Source: Anaerolineaceae bacterium UBA5311
Lineage (GTDB): Bacteria; Chloroflexota; Anaerolineae; Anaerolineales; Anaerolineaceae
Assembly (NCBI GenBank): GCA_002411175.1
Contig: DHRN01000078.1
Coordinates: 42,100-51,287, forward strand
Direction of reading: 5' to 3'
Length of the DNA: 9,188 bases
Under the pieces are notes generated by a model, which was not told the origin of the DNA, did not search any database, and saw nothing but the letters and a program-made list of their open reading frames with translations. The translations under genes and the position numbers were made by a program. Positions 1 to 5,323 of the stretch are shown here, in pieces. Each line of letters begins with the position of its first letter. The stretch's first letter is position 1.

Positions 1-98
1 TCTTTCCGTAGGGAACGCGGCTTTTCCCATTCCGGCAAAGCCATCTTTTGTAATACAAAATGACCGCACAAAACGGCAGACTCCCCACCCCCCTTTCC

Positions 99-115
99 GT
101 CATTGCGGATACATG
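99..115. repeat. Possible relic of the GTCATTGCG intergenic repeat
   Basis: The stretch begins GTCATTGCG, the first nine bases of the repeat unit found in full at 2647-2774, then diverges. It lies in the 153 non-coding bases downstream of the left-hand operon. Nothing else in positions 1-153 can be supported as a gene. A small AT-rich palindrome (TTTTGT/ACAAAA, 46-60) is present but has no terminator shape. A nine-base match could be chance. Confidence 0.3.
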
Positions 116-153
116 AAAAATTCAAACGGGGGCTCTTCGTGACGGATTAACCT

Positions 154-507
154 TCATTGCCCCAGCAATTCGCTCAGCCTGGTTGCCAAATCCCCTAAAG
201 CCTTTGTTACAGGCTCCGGAGCGCCCATCGCCAGGCTCTCCTGCGCCTGGGAGATCAGCCCGCCTACCGGGTTCGAATCCTCAAGCAGTTCCAGCCGGCT
301 GATCGCTCTTTCAAGGTCGTAATTCGCGGAGTATGCCAGGGCGATTTTTTCGCGGTAATCAGCTTTGGCATCCGCGCTCAAATCCGGCGGCAAGGCATCC
401 GCGTTTACAACCGGTGCGACCAACAATGAAATCAACAGCCCAATCACCAGACCCACAATCAACCCGGTCAACAGGTACCAATGGTTTTTTTCCTGATTTT
501 CATCCAT
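154..507 (-). CDS. Small membrane-anchored protein with helical-repeat-like domain, unknown function
   Basis: A 117-residue protein of unknown function. A short charged N-terminus (MDENQEKNHW) leads into one hydrophobic segment at about residues 11-31, then a Pro/Ala linker, then a predicted-helical soluble part (about 45-117). Around 51-77 the pattern YREKIALAYSANYDLERAIS resembles a TPR-like helix pair. The soluble part probably lies outside the membrane, but this is not certain. The start at 507 is preferred over the in-frame ATG at 534 because it overlaps the upstream stop as TGATG and has GGGAGGGGA just before it, which suggests translational coupling. It aligns without gaps to the neighbouring small protein (DYREKIALAY against DFQTDLVLMV), so the two look like old paralogues. 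It is the last gene of the hutU operon. Similar proteins are, from memory, common hypotheticals in Anaerolineae. Confidence 0.75.
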   Translation of the reverse strand: MDENQEKNHWYLLTGLIVGLVIGLLISLLVAPVVNADALPPDLSADAKADYREKIALAYSANYDLERAISRLELLEDSNPVGGLISQAQESLAMGAPEPVTKALGDLATRLSELLGQ

Positions 508-881
508 CAGTCCCCTCCCGGCTTGTTTTTCCAATCCTGGTAGACCTGTGGATCAATCCCGGTGAGCAAGTTTTCCATAAGAAGTAAATCTTCCGCTGAG
601 TATCCGATCTGCCTGGCATACGACAGGCTCGCTCCGATCAAGGTCAGCGGGTCAGCGCTGCTCACCTCTGCCAGCTGATCCAATGCCAAAGCAGAGTCGC
701 CGTCCTGGCTGAACCATTCCGCAACCATTAACACCAAATCGGTTTGAAAATCGACCCTCAGCTCATCCATCGGCGCATCAACCGGTGCTCCCGGGGGCAT
801 CACCAGCCAGCCAAAAGCCAGTCCTGCACCGATTCCAAGCAAGATCGCCAGGCTAAAAAAGAAAACCCGCCTGGATTTCAT
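507..881 (-). CDS. Small membrane-anchored protein, paralogue of its downstream neighbour, unknown function
   Basis: A 124-residue protein. The basic N-terminus MKSRR is followed by a hydrophobic segment at about residues 6-28 that could be an uncleaved signal anchor or TM helix, then a Pro-rich linker (about 29-38), then a helical domain. Key patterns are LRVDFQTDLVLMVAEWFSQD (41-60) and DGDSALALDQLAEV (60-73), which look like a TPR-type helix pair. Its start lies only 3 bases after the hutU stop, and its own stop overlaps the next start (TGATG), so all three genes are probably one transcript with coupled translation. No catalytic motif is visible. The role may be structural or protein-binding at the membrane, but this is only inferred from shape. 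Nothing in it links it directly to histidine breakdown. Confidence 0.75.
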   Translation of the reverse strand: MKSRRVFFFSLAILLGIGAGLAFGWLVMPPGAPVDAPMDELRVDFQTDLVLMVAEWFSQDGDSALALDQLAEVSSADPLTLIGASLSYARQIGYSAEDLLLMENLLTGIDPQVYQDWKNKPGGD

Positions 882-884
882 TCA

Positions 885-2543
885 TCAGTCCCTGGGCATC
901 ATCGGGATTTTGACCCCGTGCTCTTTGGCAAACTCAATCGCTTCCGGGTATCCGGCATCGACATGGCGAATAACACCCATGCCAGGATCGCCCAACAGAA
1001 CCCGCTCCAGCCGTTTAACGGCTTCGGGAGTGCCATCGGCAACGATCACCTGCCCGGCATGCTGGCTATAACCGATTCCAACACCACCGCCGTGATGGAA
1101 GCTAACCCAGGTTGCGCCATTGGCTGTGTTCAGCAGGGCATTCAAAATAGGCCAATCACTGACCGCGTCGGTGCCATCCAGCATCGCTTCAGTCTCGCGG
1201 TTGGGTGAAGCCACCGAACCGGCATCCAGGTGATCTCGTCCGATCACGATCGGAGCTTTCAAAACGCCATCGGCAACCATCTGGTTGAACGCCAGCCCCG
1301 CCTTGTCGCGCTCATCATAACCGAGCCAGCAAATGCGCGAAGGCAGACCCTGGAAGGGCACCTGCTCTTTAGCCATCTTCAGCCAGCGGTGCAGATGGGC
1401 ATCGTTGGGGAAGAGTTCGATCAACTTTTCATCCGTCCGATAGATATCCTGAGGGTCTCCGGAAAGTGCTACCCAGCGGAAGGGACCTTTGCCCTCGCAA
1501 AACAGCGGGCGAATATAAGCCGGCACAAACCCGGGGAAATCAAAAGCGTTGGTTACACCCTGGTCAAAAGCACGCTGGCGGATGTTGTTGCCATAATCAA
1601 AAGTAATCGCCCCTTTTTCCTGGAAGCCGAGCATCGCTTCGACATGCTTTGCCATCGTCTTAAGGGATAGCTCGATGTATTTTTCCGGGTCGTTTTCCCG
1701 CAGCTGCCAGGCTGCGGTCAGGCTCATGCCGCTGGGAACATATGAAAGCGGGTCGTGAGCCGAGGTTTGGTCGGTAACCACATCGGGGATTACCCCGCGC
1801 AGCAGAAGTTCGTGGTGGATGTCTGCCGCGTTGCCGATCAGACCGATCGATTTGGGGATTTGCCGCTCAACTGCTTCTTCAACCTGGGTCATGGCATCTT
1901 CCAGGTTATCAGTGACTACATCAACATAACCGATCTCAAGGCGTTTTTGGGCACGCTCAGGGTCGACTTCGACAATCAGAGCGACGCCCTCATTCATCGT
2001 CACCGCCATGGGTTGGGCGCCGCCCATACCTCCCAAACCAGCCGTGAGCACAAACTTGCCTTTCAAAGATTGCCAGCCCTGCTGTTGAGCGAGCGAGCCG
2101 AAGGTTTCATAGGTGCCCTGCAGGATGCCTTGCGTGCCGATGTAGATCCACGAGCCAGCGGTCATCTGACCGTACATGATCAACCCCTTTGCTGCCAGTT
2201 GGTCAAAATGTTCCTGGGTAGCCCAATGTGGCACCAGGTTTGAGTTGGCTATCAAGACCCGTGGCGCGTCGGTATGAGTGCGAAAAATGCCCACCGGCTT
2301 GCCAGATTGCACCAGCAGAGTCTCGTCTTCATTGAGATCCTTCAAAGAAGCCAGGATGGCGTCGAACGCCTGCCAGGAGCGCGCTGCCTGACCGCGACCA
2401 CCATAGACCACCAGGTGGTCGGGGTCTTCTGCAACGGCAGGGTCAAGGTTGTTTTGGATCATGCGATACGCCGCTTCGATCAGCCAGTTTTTGCAGGTTA
2501 GTTGGGTGCCTGTTGGGGCATGAATCTCTTTGGGTCCGGACAT
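885..2543 (-). CDS. hutU: Urocanate hydratase (urocanase)
   Basis: Catalyses the second step of histidine degradation, hydrating urocanate to 4-imidazolone-5-propanoate in the cytoplasm with tightly bound NAD+ acting as an electrophile. The 552-residue length matches the family (about 550-560). Visible signatures are YGGRGQAARSW (47-57), the Rossmann-type glycine-rich TAGLGGMGGAQPMA (167-180), IRPLFCEGKGPFRW (344-357), and the urocanase signature FQGLPSRICW (397-406). C405 in that signature corresponds to the catalytic cysteine of the Pseudomonas enzyme. The end shows HHGGGVGIGYSQHAG (483-497). The ATG at 2543 is supported by AGGAGG at 2552-2557, with an 8-base spacer. It is the first gene of an operon with two small membrane proteins. 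No hutH, hutI or hutG is in the window, so the rest of the pathway must lie elsewhere or be absent. Confidence 0.98.
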   Translation of the reverse strand: MSGPKEIHAPTGTQLTCKNWLIEAAYRMIQNNLDPAVAEDPDHLVVYGGRGQAARSWQAFDAILASLKDLNEDETLLVQSGKPVGIFRTHTDAPRVLIANSNLVPHWATQEHFDQLAAKGLIMYGQMTAGSWIYIGTQGILQGTYETFGSLAQQQGWQSLKGKFVLTAGLGGMGGAQPMAVTMNEGVALIVEVDPERAQKRLEIGYVDVVTDNLEDAMTQVEEAVERQIPKSIGLIGNAADIHHELLLRGVIPDVVTDQTSAHDPLSYVPSGMSLTAAWQLRENDPEKYIELSLKTMAKHVEAMLGFQEKGAITFDYGNNIRQRAFDQGVTNAFDFPGFVPAYIRPLFCEGKGPFRWVALSGDPQDIYRTDEKLIELFPNDAHLHRWLKMAKEQVPFQGLPSRICWLGYDERDKAGLAFNQMVADGVLKAPIVIGRDHLDAGSVASPNRETEAMLDGTDAVSDWPILNALLNTANGATWVSFHHGGGVGIGYSQHAGQVIVADGTPEAVKRLERVLLGDPGMGVIRHVDAGYPEAIEFAKEHGVKIPMMPRD

Positions 2544-2551
2544 GGGGTGAG

Positions 2552-2557
2552 CCTCCT
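2552..2557 (-). promoter_or_regulatory. Shine-Dalgarno site of hutU
   Basis: A perfect AGGAGG on the minus strand, 8 bases before the ATG at 2543. It fixes the hutU start. Confidence 0.85.
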
Positions 2558-2583
2558 GTTAAGTGAACTATCGTGTTGGGGCT

Positions 2584-2589
2584 ATTATA
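2584..2589 (-). promoter_or_regulatory. Candidate -10 box for the hutU operon
   Basis: A perfect TATAAT on the minus strand. Transcription would start near 2577 and leave a leader of about 34 bases that holds the AGGAGG site. No good TTGACA lies at 16-18 bases; the best-placed hexamers there are AT-rich and weak. The position where a -35 box would lie abuts the first unit of the 34-bp-period repeat (2613), so the repeat array marks the upstream edge of the promoter. Confidence 0.5.
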
Positions 2590-2612
2590 ACAAAGGACTC
2601 CCTTGAGAAATT

Positions 2613-2774
2613 GTCATTTCGAGAAATGCCCAGCAATCCGCCTTCCGTCATTGCGAGCGAAGCGAAGCAATCCGCCTTCCGTCATTGCGAGCGAAGCGAA
2701 GCAATCTGCCTTTCGTCATTGCGAGCGAAGCGAAGCAATCTGGGTTTTGTCATTGCGAGCGAAGCGAAGCAATC
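2613..2774. repeat. Tandem array of five 26-bp palindromic repeats with an exact 34-bp period
   Basis: Units of 26 bp begin at 2613, 2647, 2681, 2715 and 2749, each 34 bases from the last, so 8-base spacers separate them. The last four are identical: GTCATTGCGAG, then CGAAGCGAA, then GCAATC. The first is a variant subtype (GTCATTTCGAG, AAATGCCCA, GCAATC). ATTGC at one end and GCAAT at the other form an inverted repeat, with two overlapping GCGAAGC heptamers between. Spacers are similar at first (CGCCTTCC) and diverge later. The array lies in the non-coding region between divergent genes. Translated, the unit gives peptides such as VIASEAKQS and HCERSEAI, a familiar source of spurious ORF calls. 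The last unit also begins the first 146-bp element. Confidence 0.95.
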
Positions 2775-2894
2775 CGCAGTTTAAATTTTTGCATCTACTC
2801 TAACCAAAAGATCAAAGGCAGACTGCCGCGACCCTTTGCGTACGAAAGCTAACTTGGTCAATTATGACTCGCCGGCAAAGGGTCTCGCAGTGAC
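2749..2894. repeat. 146-bp inverted-repeat-ended element, copy A
   Basis: It begins with GTCATTGCGAG (2749-2759) and ends with CTCGCAGTGAC (2884-2894), whose reverse complement is GTCACTGCGAG, so the ends are inverted repeats matching at 10 of 11 positions. Inside, ACCCTTTGC (2831-2839) pairs with GCAAAGGGT (2875-2883), extending the right-hand stem. The left third holds a full 26-bp repeat unit. By manual alignment it differs from copy B at 10 of 146 positions with no gaps. There is no coding capacity. The form is that of a MITE-like or REP/BIME-like element; no transposase is nearby. Confidence 0.85.
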
Positions 2895-2907
2895 ATGTCT
2901 GTATTCC

Positions 2908-2933
2908 GTCATTGCGAGGAATGCCCAGCAATC
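2908..2933. repeat. Variant repeat unit (GAATGCCCA subtype)
   Basis: A 26-bp unit with the conserved ends GTCATTGCGAG and GCAATC but a centre reading GAATGCCCA instead of CGAAGCGAA. The unit at 2613 has almost the same centre (AAATGCCCA) and the same following spacer CGCCTTCC. In both cases a standard unit follows exactly 34 bases later, so the variant-plus-standard pair behaves as one module. Confidence 0.85.
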
Positions 2934-2941
2934 CGCCTTCC

Positions 2942-3087
2942 GTCATTGCGAGCGAAGCGAAGCAATCTGCAGTTTATCCTTTTGCATCTACTCTAACCAA
3001 AAGATCACAGGCAGACTGCTGCGACCCTTTGCGTACGAAAGCTAACTTGCTCCATAATGACTCGCTGGCAAAGGGTCTCGCAGTGAC
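2942..3087. repeat. 146-bp inverted-repeat-ended element, copy B
   Basis: A direct repeat of copy A, displaced by 193 bases. Its ends are GTCATTGCGAG (2942-2952) and CTCGCAGTGAC (3077-3087). The internal inverted pair is ACCCTTTGC (3024-3032) and GCAAAGGGT (3068-3076). Similarity to the first block continues past the element into the GTCTG-ATTCC linker and the next repeat unit at 3101, so a stretch longer than the element was duplicated. Confidence 0.85.
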
Positions 3088-3100
3088 GCGTCTGAATTCC

Positions 3101-3126
3101 GTCATTGCGAGCGAAGCCAAGCAATT
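3101..3126. repeat. Repeat unit closing the duplicated block
   Basis: A 26-bp unit with two changes from the standard (CCAAG for CGAAG, and a final T for C). It lies 193 bases after the unit at 2908, the same displacement as the two 146-bp elements. After it, 3127-3227 holds no recognisable repeat or gene. Confidence 0.85.
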
Positions 3127-3227
3127 TGCCTTCATTCTCTTCCTCTCAGCCCTTTTCCTGCCACCTATGACCTTTTCGAGCACCACACGATTTTTGCTGT
3201 ATCCACCGCAAAATTCATGAATCCTCT

Positions 3228-3233
3228 TATAAT
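3228..3233 (+). promoter_or_regulatory. Candidate -10 box for the PAP2-family gene
   Basis: A perfect TATAAT on the plus strand, about 100 bases beyond the last repeat unit, with no convincing -35 box at 16-18 bases. Transcription from about 3240 would place GAGGGAG (3261-3267) in the leader. That site is well placed for a start near 3275-3278 rather than the ATG at 3323. A second TATAAT at 3274-3279 would start transcription only about 35 bases before 3323. Confidence 0.45.
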
Positions 3234-3260
3234 GAAGACATCAGGTCCAGAAAATGTATT

Positions 3261-3267
3261 GAGGGAG
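3261..3267 (+). promoter_or_regulatory. Shine-Dalgarno-like site that argues for an upstream PAP2 start
   Basis: GAGGGAG lies 7 bases before an ATA (3275-3277) and 10 bases before an ATT (3278-3280), both in frame with the PAP2 gene. No such site precedes the ATG at 3323. The in-frame stop TGA at 3260-3262 sets the upstream limit. Confidence 0.45.
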
Positions 3268-3322
3268 CATAGTTATAATTCACCAATTTGAGTTAATCAT
3301 CATCGAAGCAATACAAAACATC

Positions 3323-4270
3323 ATGAACAATCTGCAGCCTTTATGGTCTGCCATCACCTTTCTTGGTGAAGAAGCCTTTTACCTGCTTATTATGCCCCTG
3401 GTGTACTGGTGCGTCGACGCGTTGGCTGGTTTTCGCATCGGAGTCATGCTCCTGCTAAGCGCGGGCACCAACGGTTTCTTTAAACTCATTTTCAAAAGCC
3501 CTCGCCCCTACTGGGTCAGCGACAAAATTATCCCCGGCGCTTATAACGGCTCTTTTGGTCTGCCTTCTGGTCATGCCCAAAACGCAGCCGCGGTCTGGGG
3601 CTGGACTGCCCGTGAGATCAAACGACCCTGGGCAAAATGGCTCATGGGCATCCTGGTTTTTCTGATCGGTTTCTCGCGCATCTGCCTGGGGGTCCACTTT
3701 ATAAGCGATGTATTGCTCGGGTGGATTATCGGCGCCTTTCTGGTCTGGATTTTTGCCCGCAACCTTGAGAGCTTGAGAGATAATTTGTTCAGAACCTCTC
3801 TTTCAACCAAACTCATCTTAGCGTTGTTAACTTCGCTGCTGGTCTTAACACTGCCACTTTTGGTAGCAATGCTTTCAAGGGGTTGGCAGATCCCGGCGGA
3901 ATGGATTGCCCTGGGAGGTGATATTGACCCGATGAACATGGACGGAAGCATCACGATTTCCGGCTTATGGCTGGGAATGATGGGCGGCTTTTCGATTTTG
4001 CTGCATAAAAAGGGCATTTTAAGTTCCAGCCTGGGCGGTGGGCAAAAAGTCCTCCGCTACCTGGTTGGAATGGGCGGTTTACTTGCGCTTTATGCAGGTC
4101 TGGGTGCAATTTTTCCCCGCGACCTGGGTTTGTTTAGCATGCTTTTGCGCTTTGTTCGCTATTTGCTGATTGGTTTGTGGGTCACCTGGCTGAGCCCGCT
4201 GCTTTTCCAACAACTGCGCATCGGCGAAATCAAGCCCTTTCTCCCGTCCCAAACCACCGCGCGTCGATAA
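3323..4270 (+). CDS. PAP2-superfamily integral membrane phosphatase
   Basis: A membrane protein (315 residues from this ATG) of the type 2 phosphatidic acid phosphatase / haloperoxidase superfamily, which removes phosphate from lipid phosphates such as phosphatidate or isoprenyl pyrophosphates. All three motifs are present: K54-X6-R61P62 (KLIFKSPRP), P81-S82-G83-H84, and S118R119-X5-H125-X3-D129. H125 should be the nucleophile. After the catalytic part, residues 160-300 add about four more hydrophobic segments, a long C-terminal membrane extension. The true start may be earlier: the frame is open back to 3263 and encodes a plausible N-terminus (HQFELIIIEAIQNI directly before this Met), with a ribosome site at 3261-3267 but only ATA or ATT as start codons. 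It is divergent from hutU and convergent with the GNAT gene. The substrate cannot be told from sequence. Confidence 0.92.
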   Translation: MNNLQPLWSAITFLGEEAFYLLIMPLVYWCVDALAGFRIGVMLLLSAGTNGFFKLIFKSPRPYWVSDKIIPGAYNGSFGLPSGHAQNAAAVWGWTAREIKRPWAKWLMGILVFLIGFSRICLGVHFISDVLLGWIIGAFLVWIFARNLESLRDNLFRTSLSTKLILALLTSLLVLTLPLLVAMLSRGWQIPAEWIALGGDIDPMNMDGSITISGLWLGMMGGFSILLHKKGILSSSLGGGQKVLRYLVGMGGLLALYAGLGAIFPRDLGLFSMLLRFVRYLLIGLWVTWLSPLLFQQLRIGEIKPFLPSQTTARR

Positions 4271-4455
4271 CCTTTTTCCCTTCCACAAAGCGGGGGGGGA
4301 CCGGGGAGCGGTTGAGGCAGGAACCTCTGACTGGCTCGTTCTTGTGCTCTTTTCTGCAGGGAATGCAGCCTCGTGCCCGCGAAATCATGTGCAGAGAAAA
4401 CGCCTGCCTGTTCCATTGATAATCAATCCCGTAAGTGCCTGGGAATTGCCACAGA
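4271..4455. other. Convergent intergenic region, no gene seen
   Basis: This lies between the PAP2 gene and the oppositely oriented acetyltransferase gene. It contains a C/G-rich patch (GCGGGGGGGGACCGGGGAGC, 4290-4309), a weak GAGG/CCTC hairpin (4314-4327) and a small CTGCA/TGCAG hairpin (4354-4368). None is followed by a clear T-run in either direction, so no intrinsic terminator can be assigned, although one would be expected here. Confidence 0.5.
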
Positions 4456-4983
4456 CTATAGCTTCATGCCAAATTCCAGGCGCACTTCGCCTCTTTGTAT
4501 GTCGTCATTCTGATAATGGATGGAATCAAGACCGACCAACTCAAACCCGCACGAAAGATAAAAACGAATAGCCGGGTCGTTGCAGCTCTGTGTTTCCAGG
4601 ATTAAAGCGCGCTGACCACCATTTTTGGCTGTTTCGACGGCTTTGGTGATTAAACTTTTACCAATCCCCTGATAACGATAGCCCTCATCCACCCAGATAT
4701 TGGCGATCCGCAGGCGATTGTTCCAGTCTTCGAGGGAAAGTTCAATAAAGCCGAGCAATTTTTCAGTGTCAAACAACCCAAAGACCTTCGGTTTGTTCAA
4801 CCAATCCCCATACAGACTATCATCGAAACTTTTGACCATGGGTTCAGACAGTGCTTCTCTTTTCAGTTGAAAAGTTATTTCGCCAGGGTTTTTCACGATG
4901 TTTACCCGATAATTATGCCAGCTGGTATATCGGAAAACGAAGTTTTTACCTTTCCAGCTCTCGTCCAGTTCGCGAATTTCCAT
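4456..4983 (-). CDS. GNAT-family N-acetyltransferase
   Basis: A cytoplasmic 175-residue enzyme expected to move an acetyl group from acetyl-CoA to an amine. The acetyl-CoA-binding motif A is clear: IWVDEGYRYQGIGKSLI (96-112) contains Q105-G106-I107-G108-K109. Next comes ALILETQSCNDPAIRFYLSCGF (126-147), the typical beta5-helix region in which the N-D-P-A-I-R-F-Y segment lines the active site. The second half is reminiscent of streptothricin-type acetyltransferases, but this is a weak hint and the substrate is unknown. The start is supported by AAGGA at 4991-4995, 7 bases before the ATG. It begins 47 bases after the tRNA-Ser gene on the same strand with no clear terminator between, so it may be read from the tRNA promoter; a CATAAT in the gap is an alternative weak -10. 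Confidence 0.88.
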   Translation of the reverse strand: MEIRELDESWKGKNFVFRYTSWHNYRVNIVKNPGEITFQLKREALSEPMVKSFDDSLYGDWLNKPKVFGLFDTEKLLGFIELSLEDWNNRLRIANIWVDEGYRYQGIGKSLITKAVETAKNGGQRALILETQSCNDPAIRFYLSCGFELVGLDSIHYQNDDIQRGEVRLEFGMKL

Positions 4984-5030
4984 TTTGTTATCCTTGTATC
5001 GTTACGCGATTATGAATTAAGATAAAAGAG

Positions 5031-5118
5031 CGGAGAGAGTGGGATTCGAACCCACGATAGGTACGAGACCTATAACGGTTTTCGAGACCGCCCCGTTCAA
5101 CCGCTCCGGCATCTCTCC
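5031..5118 (-). tRNA. tRNA-Ser (anticodon CGA)
   Basis: An 88-base class II tRNA for UCG codons. The acceptor stem is GGAGAGA pairing with TCTCTCC, with discriminator G at 5031. The D-stem is CCG/CGG. The anticodon loop CTCGAAA (5086-5080) holds CGA at 5084-5082. The long variable arm is ATAGGT/ACCTAT. The T-arm is GTGGG, TTCGAAT, CCCAC. The long variable arm and discriminator G are standard serine identity features. The 3' CCA is not encoded, as the bases that follow read CTC. All stems pair well, with one G-T at the top of the anticodon stem. Confidence 0.97.
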
Positions 5119-5131
5119 GAACAGGAAAACT

Positions 5132-5137
5132 ATTATA
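5132..5137 (-). promoter_or_regulatory. Candidate -10 box for tRNA-Ser
   Basis: A perfect TATAAT on the minus strand, whose start point near 5124 would lie only about 6 bases before the mature tRNA 5' end. The best upstream hexamer (CAGACA) is 20 bases away, so the -35 is weak. Confidence 0.6.
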
Positions 5138-5182
5138 CCCGAGGAGTAAGGAATTTGTGTCTGTTTTTCCGGGAGGTTAATT

Positions 5183-5212
5183 GTCATCCTGAACCTATTT
5201 TGCGAAGGATCT
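5183..5212. repeat. Second repeat family, GTCATCCTGA...AGGATCT
   Basis: It begins GTCATCCTGA (5183-5192) and ends GCGAAGGATCT (5202-5212). ATCCT and AGGAT form the inverted ends, a layout parallel to ATTGC/GCAAT in the main repeat family. The middle (ACCTATTTT) has drifted from the GCGAAGCGAA-type centre. It lies just upstream of the tRNA promoter. Confidence 0.7.
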
Positions 5213-5230
5213 GATCCTTTAGCCATCTTT

Positions 5231-5240
5231 GTCATCCTGA
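5231..5240. repeat. Partial GTCATCCTGA repeat
   Basis: Ten bases identical to the left end of the unit at 5183, followed by unrelated sequence. It is the second of three such ends within 160 bases, so probably a relic rather than chance. Confidence 0.5.
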
Positions 5241-5323
5241 GAACCGTGTATGTAAAAATTGTACTAACGTCAAGTTACTCGCAAAACCAAGTAAAGAAAT
5301 TGAACCCCCTGTCCCGCCGATGG

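Noticed and set aside
46..60. AT-rich palindrome TTTTGT/ACAAAA near the left edge as a terminator
   Set aside because: It has six weak A-T-rich pairs, a three-base loop and no following T-run. It is too weak to call.
508..534. Longer start (MEKQAGRGL) for the leftmost small membrane protein
   Set aside because: It would overlap the upstream gene by 28 bases and bury the GGGAGGGGA site. The ATG at 507 overlaps the upstream stop as TGATG with that site in the right place.
744..2501. Plus-strand ORFs of 75-162 codons opposite hutU and its neighbours
   Set aside because: They are antisense shadows of hutU and the small genes, with no recognisable domains or ribosome sites, while the minus-strand frame carries the full urocanase signature.
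2613..3126. Possible CRISPR array (regular repeats with spacers)
   Set aside because: The spacers are 8 bases and partly alike, the repeats contain strong palindromes, and no cas genes are nearby. The family also recurs alone at 9120, so it is a dispersed intergenic repeat.
2563..3220. Several short plus- and minus-strand ORFs of 66-102 codons
   Set aside because: They are read-throughs of the repeats in different frames, giving peptides such as VIASEAKQS, HCERSEAI and SLRAKRSN. They have no ribosome sites and no protein character beyond the repeat.
4271..4571. Small plus- and minus-strand ORFs in the PAP2/GNAT convergent gap
   Set aside because: They overlap the ends of the two real genes, have no ribosome sites and show no protein-like composition.
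5017..5235. 72-codon minus-strand ORF over the tRNA-Ser gene
   Set aside because: It runs through the entire tRNA, whose cloverleaf is unambiguous. The ORF peptide (including GEMPERLNGAVSKTVIGL) is the usual mistranslation of a tRNA-Ser gene.
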